A stretch of DNA of 5,874 bases from Flavobacteriales bacterium. GTDB lineage: Bacteria > Bacteroidota > Bacteroidia > Flavobacteriales_D > Sanyastnellaceae. The DNA lies in contig WTJL01000190.1 of NCBI GenBank assembly GCA_011524845.1, forward strand, positions 1 through 5,874. Reading direction: 5' to 3'. The first letter of the stretch is position 1; every line of letters starts with the position of its first letter. The notes beneath the pieces are model-generated. The model saw only the letters and a list, made by a program, of their open reading frames with translations, was not told the DNA's origin and made no database searches. This document shows positions 1 through 5,874 of this stretch, piece by piece. Both the position numbers and the translations under genes were made by a program.

Positions 1-9
1 CTGAAAATC

Positions 10-15
10 AAAGGA
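10..15 (+). promoter_or_regulatory. Shine-Dalgarno-like site before porP
   Basis: The bases AAAGGA lie 5 nt before the ATG at 21 and resemble a Shine-Dalgarno site. This is the only gene in the window with such a match; the starts of gldK, gldL, gldM and gldN have none. It supports the ATG at 21, which also begins a good signal peptide. The promoter lies outside the window. Confidence 0.45.
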
Positions 16-20
16 ATAAG

Positions 21-983
21 ATGATTCGCAACATCGCAATCGGCTTCGGCTTGGCATGTCTCACTGTGGGACAGGCCTTTGGCCAGCAAGACCCTCAGAT
101 GACGCAATGGTTCAATGACCTCGCCGCATTCAACATCGGCGCTGCGGGGGAAGACGACCTCACGCACGTCAACGCGTGGTACCGCAACCAGTGGATGGGC
201 GTCAATGGCGCCCCGGTCACGACCATGATCAACGTCAACACCAAAGCGGGATTCATTCCCGGTGCGTTGGGGGTGCAGTTGTACCAAGACGAGATTGGTC
301 AAGAATCCAACACCATGGTGAAGTTGGGCTACGCGTACCACCTGCCCACATTGTCCAATGGCGCGCACGTGGGCATTGGCTTGAACGTTTCGTTGTTCAG
401 CAAAAGCTTTGACGCCAACTGGATTGCGGTCGACGGTGTGGCCAACGACCCCGCCATCCCCACCAGCAACGGTTCGGGAACTTCAACCGATGTGGACCTT
501 GGCATCTTCATGCGGAAAGGCAAGGAGTACTACGCCGGATTGAGCATGACGCACCTCGCAGAAGTGCAGATGCAATCCTTGAACATTGTCCCCACCCGCC
601 ACTACTACTTCATGGGCGGCTACAACTACCCCTTGAGCGGTGACGCCTTGGTGTTGCGCAGCAACGTGTTGGCCAAGACCGACTTGAACGCCACCGCGGT
701 GGACGTCAACGTCAACGTGTTGTGGGAAGACCTCGTTTGGGGTGGATTGACGTGGCGTCCAGGCGACGCCGTCGGTCCGTCTGCCGGCATCCAATACAGC
801 GTGTCGAAAAAAGAAGGCATCACAACGAGCGAGCAAGTGTTCAAGCTTGGTGCCGCCTATGACCTGACAACCAGCGAACTGAATGCGTACACCCCTGGAT
901 CGGCTGAGCTGTTCCTCTCCTACGCCTTCAAATTCATCACGACTCCGGTCGAAAACAAGTACGCCAACCCTCGATTCCTCTAA
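21..983 (+). CDS. porP: Type IX secretion system outer-membrane protein, PorP/SprF family
   Basis: A 320-residue member of the PorP/SprF family, outer-membrane beta-barrel proteins tied to T9SS and gliding. The N-terminus is a signal peptide with likely cleavage after AFG at residue 21. The mature protein starts QQDPQMTQW, the typical family opening, followed by N-x-GAAG and the conserved block WYRNQWMGVNGAP at residues 53-65. The rest alternates short polar and hydrophobic stretches as expected for barrel strands. A probable last strand near the end (ELFLSYAF) precedes a tail finishing NPRFL, similar to the aromatic or hydrophobic ends common in this family. Genomes usually carry several paralogues, often beside adhesin genes; the position directly before gldK points to the core copy, as in the P. 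gingivalis porP-K-L-M-N cluster. I infer this role from context. The symbol could equally be given as sprF-like. Confidence 0.9.
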   Translation: MIRNIAIGFGLACLTVGQAFGQQDPQMTQWFNDLAAFNIGAAGEDDLTHVNAWYRNQWMGVNGAPVTTMINVNTKAGFIPGALGVQLYQDEIGQESNTMVKLGYAYHLPTLSNGAHVGIGLNVSLFSKSFDANWIAVDGVANDPAIPTSNGSGTSTDVDLGIFMRKGKEYYAGLSMTHLAEVQMQSLNIVPTRHYYFMGGYNYPLSGDALVLRSNVLAKTDLNATAVDVNVNVLWEDLVWGGLTWRPGDAVGPSAGIQYSVSKKEGITTSEQVFKLGAAYDLTTSELNAYTPGSAELFLSYAFKFITTPVENKYANPRFL

Positions 984-1012
984 GACACACGAAACCATGT
1001 CTGTCGAGCGTT

Positions 1013-1030
1013 GTTGTTACGCCTAACAAC
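1013..1030 (+). repeat. Inverted repeat (possible RNA hairpin) between porP and gldK
   Basis: GTTGTTA (1013-1019) and TAACAAC (1024-1030) are perfect reverse complements separated by the 4-nt loop CGCC. The stem is AT-rich and no T-run follows, so it is not a convincing intrinsic terminator. It ends 18 nt before the gldK start and could affect translation or mRNA processing, or be chance. Confidence 0.4.
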
Positions 1031-1048
1031 CTGCAAGAAATCCAATCC

Positions 1049-2416
1049 ATGAAAAAGCTCCTGATGATCCTCTTGGCACCCGTCTTCCTGTCGGCGTGCT
1101 ACATGGGACCCCAGGGCGAACTGGTGGGGGTGCAACCCCGTCAGTACTGGGAACAGTCCAATCCCTATGGGATGAACTACATCCACTTTGGCTCCTACAC
1201 CATGGGGCCAAGTGACCAGGACGTGCCCTTCGCCTTGAACACGCGCTCCAAAACGGTGACCATTCCACCGTTCTACATGGACGTGCACGAAATCACCAAC
1301 AACGAGTACCGTCAGTTCGTGCACTACGTGCGTGATTCGTTGTACCTCCAAACCTTGGCGGACAACGACGACGACCGCTACTACATCGCGGAAAACGCCC
1401 GTGGCCAAGAATTGGACCGATTCATCGACAAAGGCTTCCTCTTGAACTGGGAAGAGCCCATCGACTGGGAAGATGAAGACATTTTTGACTTGTTGTACGA
1501 CGAATTCTTCCTTCAGGGGTCAGACCAGTTTTACAACCGTCGTGAACTCGACACCCGGAAGCTCAACTACCGTTACTACTGGGTGAACTTGGACGAAGCC
1601 GCACGCAAGGGCGGGCGTGACGAGGAGTACGGAGAGGTCAACACCTTGAACCAGCTCCACTCAACGCGTCGCCACAGCGACCGCGCCCAGTTCGTGGTGG
1701 AAGAAATCATCAACGTGTATCCCGACACCTTGGTGTGGATCCACGACGCAACCTACGCGTACAACGAACCCTACGCCGAGATGTACTTCTGGCACCAAGC
1801 GTTCGACGACTACCCCGTGGTGGGTGTCACCTGGGGGCAAGCCAAGGCGTTCAACGCATGGCGCACCCAGATCATGAACGAATGGAAGCAGAAGAACAAC
1901 GAAACGTTTGTTCAGCGCTTCCGCTTGCCCTCTGAGGCAGAATGGGAATACGCTGCCCGTGGCGGTCGCAACCTTGCGCCGTTCCCATGGGGCGGACCTT
2001 ACGCACGGAACCAGCAGGGATGTGTGTTGGCCAACTTCAAGCCCATGCGCGGCGACTACGTGGAGGACGCCAACGCCTACACTGCTCCGGTGGAATCCTA
2101 CAGCCCCAACGACTACGGCTTGTACAACATGAGCGGAAACGTCGCCGAGTGGACCAACACCGCCTTCGACGAGACGGTGTACGACTTCTCTTGGGACCTC
2201 GCTCCTGACTACGTCTACCACGCCAAAGTGGACGATCCCCCTGCCCTCAAGCGGAAGGTCATTCGCGGCGGTTCTTGGAAGGACATCGGGTACTACTGCC
2301 AAACAGGTACCCGAACCTTCGAGTACAGCGACACCGCCAAAGCCTACATCGGCTTCCGTTCCGTCATGTCCTACCTAGGGCGCGGCAAGTCCGGATTGCC
2401 CGAAGAATGGAATTGA
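1049..2416 (+). CDS. gldK: Gliding motility / T9SS ring lipoprotein GldK (PorK)
   Basis: A 455-residue outer-membrane lipoprotein, close to the usual GldK length. With GldN it forms the periplasmic ring under the outer membrane. The signal peptide ends in the lipobox LSAC, with acylated Cys17. No acidic surface-export signal follows (CYMGPQGE), which fits a lipoprotein facing the periplasm. The body has the formylglycine-generating enzyme (sulfatase-modifying factor) fold: FGSYTMG and FYMDVHEITNNEYRQF near residues 47-92, YPVVGVTW at 255-262, RLPSEAEWEYAARGG at 292-306, MSGNVAEW at 361-368, RGGSW at 406-410 and GFRSVMS near 435-441. Between the first motifs and residue 255 lies a GldK-type insertion rich in acidic and aromatic residues, including YPDTLVWIHD. 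The FGE cysteine pair is incomplete: by motif spacing one position is Asp412, while Cys417 remains. A structural rather than enzymatic role is therefore expected, as in known PorK/GldK. There is no clear Shine-Dalgarno, but the lipoprotein signal fixes the start. Confidence 0.97.
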   Translation: MKKLLMILLAPVFLSACYMGPQGELVGVQPRQYWEQSNPYGMNYIHFGSYTMGPSDQDVPFALNTRSKTVTIPPFYMDVHEITNNEYRQFVHYVRDSLYLQTLADNDDDRYYIAENARGQELDRFIDKGFLLNWEEPIDWEDEDIFDLLYDEFFLQGSDQFYNRRELDTRKLNYRYYWVNLDEAARKGGRDEEYGEVNTLNQLHSTRRHSDRAQFVVEEIINVYPDTLVWIHDATYAYNEPYAEMYFWHQAFDDYPVVGVTWGQAKAFNAWRTQIMNEWKQKNNETFVQRFRLPSEAEWEYAARGGRNLAPFPWGGPYARNQQGCVLANFKPMRGDYVEDANAYTAPVESYSPNDYGLYNMSGNVAEWTNTAFDETVYDFSWDLAPDYVYHAKVDDPPALKRKVIRGGSWKDIGYYCQTGTRTFEYSDTAKAYIGFRSVMSYLGRGKSGLPEEWN

Positions 2417-2421
2417 TGTCT

Positions 2422-2448
2422 GGGGTGTGACTTGAAACCACACACCCT
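2422..2448 (+). repeat. Inverted repeat after gldK (possible hairpin or weak terminator)
   Basis: GGGTGTG (2423-2429) and CACACCC (2441-2447) pair perfectly, with a possible extra G-U pair at 2422/2448 and an 11-nt loop. It begins 6 nt after the gldK stop codon and is followed by CTCTTT, only a short T-rich stretch. It might act as a partial terminator, a 3' stabilising element or a processing site separating gldK from gldL. Since the five genes look like one operon, a full terminator is unlikely. Confidence 0.45.
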
Positions 2449-2511
2449 CTTTGAAAATAAAACCAACCTGCACAGCGTTAGCTGAATCGAAACCAACACA
2501 AAACCGTAACC

Positions 2512-3267
2512 ATGAAACCAGGAAGCAAGCAGTGGAAGAACTTTATGGCCAAGCTCTACGGATGGGGCGCCGCCATCGTGATCATTGGCGCTTTGTTTAA
2601 AATCCAACACTGGGAAGGCGCCTCGTTGATGCTCATCCTGGGTTTGGGTACGGAAGCCTTCATTTTCTTCATGTCTGCGTTTGAAAAGCCGCACGAAGAA
2701 CCCGATTGGTCGTTGGTGTACCCCCAACTCGCCACAGGCGAAGGAGCGGACAAGACGCCCACTCAACAACTCGACGACATGTTGTCCAAGGCCAACATCG
2801 ACACGGAGGTCATCTCCAAGCTTGGCGATGGCATGCGTCACCTTGGTGAGCAGGCTTCCAAGATGGGAGAAGTGGCCGACGCTTCTGTGGCCACCAAAGG
2901 ATACAGCGATGCCTTGGTGAAGGCTTCGAACCGCGTGGACGAATTGAGCTCCACGTACGAGGAAGTGAGCGAAGGCTTGACGGGCTTGGTGAAAGCCAGT
3001 GCGGAAGGTGCTTCAACGGGTGCTGGTTTGGCCAAGATGAACGAGAACTTGAACTCGCTCAACAGCATGTACGAAGGTCAGCTTCAGCAACTGGAGCAAA
3101 ACAAGCAGCTCTTCGAAGGCATGGGCGAACTCGTCCAAAACCTCAACGACTCCATCGACGACACCAAAGTCTACAAGGAGAACATTTCTGAGCTCGCGAA
3201 GAACTTGGCTTCTCTCAACACGGTGTACGGCAACATGCTGAACGCCATGGGTGGCGGACGCAGCTAA
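2512..3267 (+). CDS. gldL: T9SS / gliding motor inner-membrane protein GldL (PorL)
   Basis: A 251-residue inner-membrane subunit of the GldLM motor, which uses the proton-motive force to drive secretion and gliding. Two transmembrane helices lie at about residues 15-31 and 37-57, joined by a short loop (KIQHWEGAS). Residues important in Flavobacterium johnsoniae GldL are recognisable: Tyr16, Lys30, His33 and the intramembrane Glu48 in GLGTEAFIF, matching Tyr13, Lys27, His30 and Glu49 there. The loop is about four residues shorter than in F. johnsoniae, more like P. gingivalis PorL. The cytoplasmic part from about residue 60 is helical and probably coiled coil, with a repeated N-L-x-S-L-N-x-(M/V)-Y motif at 179-187 and 231-239. 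It ends in the typical VYGNMLNAM plus a glycine-rich tail. The next gene, gldM, starts 10 nt downstream, consistent with co-expression. No Shine-Dalgarno is visible at the start. Confidence 0.97.
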   Translation: MKPGSKQWKNFMAKLYGWGAAIVIIGALFKIQHWEGASLMLILGLGTEAFIFFMSAFEKPHEEPDWSLVYPQLATGEGADKTPTQQLDDMLSKANIDTEVISKLGDGMRHLGEQASKMGEVADASVATKGYSDALVKASNRVDELSSTYEEVSEGLTGLVKASAEGASTGAGLAKMNENLNSLNSMYEGQLQQLEQNKQLFEGMGELVQNLNDSIDDTKVYKENISELAKNLASLNTVYGNMLNAMGGGRS

Positions 3268-3277
3268 GCCCTGAGCC

Positions 3278-5014
3278 ATGGCCGGAGGAAAAGAAACACC
3301 GCGTCAGAAGATGATCGGGATGATGTACCTCGTCCTGACCGCACTTTTGGCCTTGAACATCTCCAAAGAAGTCCTGAATGGCTTCGTGAAAGTGGAGAAC
3401 AGCTTGCAAGACACGCAGCACACCTTGAAAGGAAAGGTGCAGGAAACCTTCACCACGCTTGAGGTGAAGTACGCCCAGAACAAAGAGAAGGTGGGTCCTT
3501 TCATGGACAAGGCCCGCGACGTGCGCGACCGCAGCGACAACTTGGTGAATTACATCACCCAGTTGAAAGGACGTTGCATGGCCACGTCCGAAGGCAAATA
3601 CGACGACGCTGTTGCCAACGATTTTGCCGACTTCATTGGCAAAGACGAGAACGGCATGGACACGACCATCAACTTGGCCGTGATTCAGAAAAAGGACGAG
3701 TACCAGGAACTCACTGCGTTCATGGTCGGGTCCGAGCCCCAGAACCCCAAGTTTGACGAGAACGATCCCTGGAGTGCCGCGGCCCTTCGCAAGAACATCG
3801 AGGCGTACAAGGACTACCTCAAGGAGATTCGCTTGGTAGACAGCCAAGGCAACACCCGCGAACTCCCTGAGTACATCAAAGTTCAATTGGACGACCGTTT
3901 CACCTTCGAAAATGAAATGGAAGACGGCAAAGAAGTGACCTGGGAAGCGGCCAACTTTTTTGACGTGCCTCTCGCGGCAGTGATGCCTCTGATGTCCAAG
4001 ATGATTGTGGACGTGCAGGATGCGCAGGAAGATGTCCTTTCATGGCTCCTCGGCGGCATTGAGGCGAAATCGTACAAGTTCACCAACCTCATGCCCCTCG
4101 TGGTGCCTGAGTCCAACTACATCCTGCGTGGAGATTCCTTCCGGGCGGATGTGTTGCTCGCAGCCTACGACGCCACCAACGCCCCTGACATTTTTGTCGA
4201 CGGTGACAAATGGGACGGCCGCGACTCCACCATGTTGGAGTTCGAGGGTCTCGAAGGGTTGACCATCGGATCTGACGGCATGGGAAAGCTCCGCATTCCC
4301 ACGCGCGGCATGAGCCTCGGAGACATGAACTTCAAAGGCCTCATCCGTTACCAAGGTCCAGACGGAAACATCGAGCCGTACACCTTCTACACGCCCACCA
4401 TCACCGTGGCGGAGCCTGCCCTTGTGGTCTCCCCCACCAAGATGAACGTGTTCTACCGCGGGGTGCCCAACCCTGTCGAGGTGTCTGTGCCAGGTGTGGC
4501 GCAAGACAAGATTGACGTTCGCATCGACGGCGGACACAAAATCAAGAAGCAACCTGACGGGTCGTACATCGTGGAACCCAGCTCCAACAGCTCGGTGCGC
4601 GAAGCGAACATCACCGTTTCTGCGGAATTGCCCGATGGCACAAAGAAGTCCTTGCCCGCCAAGAACTTCCGCGTGAAGCGCATTCCTGACCCTGTCGCCT
4701 TCTGGACGGGAAAGAAGCCCACGGACAAGGGCATCACGAAAGCGGAAGTGTTGTCGTTTGCCCCTGTGGCTGCGCGCATGGAAGGCTTTGACTTTGACGT
4801 TCAGGTTCGAGTGAAGAGCTTCACCCTTCGCATCTCGAAGGACGGAGCGTTCTCCGACTTGCCTTCTGGAAACAACCGCATCACCCCCGACCAACAAGAA
4901 GCGTTGAAGCGGGTGCGTCGCGGCAACATCATCTACTTGGAAGACATCCTGGTGTCCATGCCTGACGGGACGGAGCGCGATCTGCCCCCAATGAAATTGA
5001 AGATCACCGGTTAA
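3278..5014 (+). CDS. gldM: T9SS / gliding motor protein GldM (PorM)
   Basis: A 578-residue motor subunit, anchored by one N-terminal helix and spanning the periplasm to reach the GldK/GldN ring. The start MAGGKETPRQKMIGMMYLV is diagnostic. Arg9 corresponds to the GldM arginine important in the F. johnsoniae motor. The transmembrane helix runs from about residue 12 to 28 and ends in LALNISKEVLNGF. The periplasmic part fits the known four-domain rod: a helical D1 (about 36-265), D2 (about 270-378, starting near NLMPLVVPESNYILRGD), D3 (about 380-467, starting PALVVSPTKMNVFYRGVPNP) and D4 (about 468-578, starting RIPDPVAFW). Domain limits are estimates by eye. The protein is about 60 residues longer than the F. 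johnsoniae and P. gingivalis homologues. D3 and D4 look normal in size, so most of the extra length should lie in D1. Ten-nt spacers separate it from gldL and gldN. Confidence 0.98.
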   Translation: MAGGKETPRQKMIGMMYLVLTALLALNISKEVLNGFVKVENSLQDTQHTLKGKVQETFTTLEVKYAQNKEKVGPFMDKARDVRDRSDNLVNYITQLKGRCMATSEGKYDDAVANDFADFIGKDENGMDTTINLAVIQKKDEYQELTAFMVGSEPQNPKFDENDPWSAAALRKNIEAYKDYLKEIRLVDSQGNTRELPEYIKVQLDDRFTFENEMEDGKEVTWEAANFFDVPLAAVMPLMSKMIVDVQDAQEDVLSWLLGGIEAKSYKFTNLMPLVVPESNYILRGDSFRADVLLAAYDATNAPDIFVDGDKWDGRDSTMLEFEGLEGLTIGSDGMGKLRIPTRGMSLGDMNFKGLIRYQGPDGNIEPYTFYTPTITVAEPALVVSPTKMNVFYRGVPNPVEVSVPGVAQDKIDVRIDGGHKIKKQPDGSYIVEPSSNSSVREANITVSAELPDGTKKSLPAKNFRVKRIPDPVAFWTGKKPTDKGITKAEVLSFAPVAARMEGFDFDVQVRVKSFTLRISKDGAFSDLPSGNNRITPDQQEALKRVRRGNIIYLEDILVSMPDGTERDLPPMKLKITG

Positions 5015-5024
5015 CTTATACGCC

Positions 5025-5874
5025 ATGAAACAGTTCCTGTGCACCTGTTTGACTTTGACGCTCGCGTTGTTTGCCTTCGTGCAACAAGGCGTGGCTCAAT
5101 CACCCAACGTGTTGGACGGCGCCTACGTGAAGGAAACCAACCTCACCAAGCGCGTCATCCCCTACCCCCACCTTCGGGAGGCCGATGTGATGTACAAGCG
5201 TCGCATCTGGCAGGAGATTGACCTCCGTCAGAAGTTCAACCACCCGTTCTACTTCCCCTTGGACCCCATCCAGGACCGTCAGAACCTCTTTGACGTCATC
5301 CGTGAAGCCCTTTTGGTAGAGGGATCCCTCGTGGCCTACAGTGCGGGACCGCTGGGCACAGACGACGAATTCACCTTCCCCCTGTCCGCAGACAGCATCC
5401 GGAAGATTTTGAATCCCGTCACCCTTGTGAAGCAATACGACGACTTCGGTGAAGTCATTGGTACCATCCAGCAGAGCAACGAACTGTCTTCTGACAAGAT
5501 CACGCGCTACCGCATCAAGGAAGACTGGATTTGGGACCGTCAGCGCAGCGAGCGTTACGTGCGCATCCTCGGCATCGCGCCCATGATGGAGGACTTCGAC
5601 ATCGACGGGAACAGCGTGGGCTTCCGCCCCTTGTTTTGGCTGTACTACCCAGAGTGTCGTTACGTCTTCGCGAACAGCGAGGTCTACAACATGTTCAACG
5701 ACGCCCAGCGCCGCACGTACGAAGACCTGTTTCAGAAGCGCTACTTCTCAAGCTACATCGTGAAGGAGGACAACTCTTTCAACCGAACCATCGTGTCCTA
5801 CGCTCGCGGATTGGACGCCCTTGCGGAGTCGGAGCGCATCCAACAAGAGCTCTTCAACTTGGAGCACGACATTT
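5025..5874 (+). CDS. gldN: Gliding motility / T9SS ring protein GldN (PorN), 3' end cut off
   Basis: This open frame runs off the right edge after 283 complete codons, so the stop codon is not seen. GldN is a soluble periplasmic protein that joins the lipoprotein GldK in the ring below the outer membrane and contacts the tip of GldM. A signal peptide (MKQFLCTCLTLTLALF...) has likely cleavage after GVA at residue 24. Family hallmarks follow: VMYKRRIWQEIDLRQKFNHP near residues 57-76, KEDWIWDRQRSERYVRILG near 166-184, FRPLFWLYYPECRYVF near 201-216, and RTYEDLFQKRYFSSYIVKED towards the end. Homologues are about 300-360 residues, so probably only a C-terminal tail is missing. The ATG lies 10 nt after the gldM stop, without a Shine-Dalgarno; the signal peptide supports this start. 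Confidence 0.95.
   Translation, partial: MKQFLCTCLTLTLALFAFVQQGVAQSPNVLDGAYVKETNLTKRVIPYPHLREADVMYKRRIWQEIDLRQKFNHPFYFPLDPIQDRQNLFDVIREALLVEGSLVAYSAGPLGTDDEFTFPLSADSIRKILNPVTLVKQYDDFGEVIGTIQQSNELSSDKITRYRIKEDWIWDRQRSERYVRILGIAPMMEDFDIDGNSVGFRPLFWLYYPECRYVFANSEVYNMFNDAQRRTYEDLFQKRYFSSYIVKEDNSFNRTIVSYARGLDALAESERIQQELFNLEHDI

Noticed and set aside
1049..2416. Active sulfatase-modifying (formylglycine-generating) enzyme.
   Set aside because: The fold motifs are present, but the paired catalytic cysteine is missing, the GldK-specific insertion is present and the neighbours are gldL-M-N, so it is a structural T9SS lipoprotein.
2416..2430. Four-codon frame (MSGV) whose ATG overlaps the gldK stop codon.
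   Set aside because: It is too short to be meaningful and leads into no gene; chance explains it.
2450..2484. Possible Bacteroidota promoter before gldL: TTTG at 2450-2453 with TAGCTG at 2479-2484.
   Set aside because: The second element matches TAnnTTTG poorly and the gap of about 25 nt is longer than the usual 19-21 nt.
4040..5044. Long antisense open frame (334 codons) opposite gldM, with similar ones at 483-998, 1661-2302, 2371-2841 and 3215-3886.
   Set aside because: All five are codon-aligned with the sense genes, so their stops would need sense TTA, CTA or TCA codons, which this genome rarely uses. The products look like low-complexity V/H/G/R-rich translations with no recognisable domain. 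They are by-products of codon bias.
1..5874. CRISPR arrays, tRNA/rRNA genes, insertion sequences or other mobile elements.
   Set aside because: Coding genes fill all but about 200 nt, and no array-like repeats, transposase genes, terminal repeats or RNA-gene sequences were seen on either strand.

Overview
The window carries the structural core of a type IX secretion system (T9SS) with its gliding-motility machinery, all on the + strand: porP/sprF, gldK (porK), gldL (porL), gldM (porM) and gldN (porN). The last gene runs off the right edge. T9SS is restricted to the Bacteroidota, so the organism is a member of that phylum. Base composition looks unusually GC-rich for a flavobacterium (roughly mid-50s percent by eye, with codons ending mostly in C or G and Leu mostly TTG/CTC). 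The order porP-K-L-M-N matches the Porphyromonas gingivalis por cluster. Family or genus cannot be fixed from this window; a free-living aquatic Flavobacteriales or Cytophagia-like lineage is only a guess.

Layout: 1-20 is the tail of an upstream leader with an AAGGA ribosome-binding-like site. porP occupies 21-983. A 65-nt gap with a perfect 7-bp inverted repeat precedes gldK (1049-2416). A 95-nt gap with a second 7-bp inverted repeat precedes gldL (2512-3267). gldM (3278-5014) and gldN (5025 to the edge) follow with spacers of exactly 10 nt each. Apart from porP, the starts have no clear Shine-Dalgarno, as is usual in this phylum. No stretch longer than 95 nt lacks a gene, and no RNA gene, mobile element or CRISPR array is visible.

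How the genes work together (family knowledge): GldL and GldM form the inner-membrane motor that uses the proton gradient. The long periplasmic part of GldM reaches the GldK/GldN ring under the outer membrane, where GldK is a lipoprotein. PorP/SprF proteins are outer-membrane barrels linked to this machinery. The residues known to matter for the motor are in place here (GldL Y16, K30, H33, E48; GldM R9), so the locus looks intact and functional.

I found no undescribed system. The points worth a second look are modest: two intergenic inverted repeats (one overlapping a 9-codon ORF), a GldK enzyme-like fold with only one of the two FGE cysteines, and a GldM about 60 residues longer than the characterised proteins.
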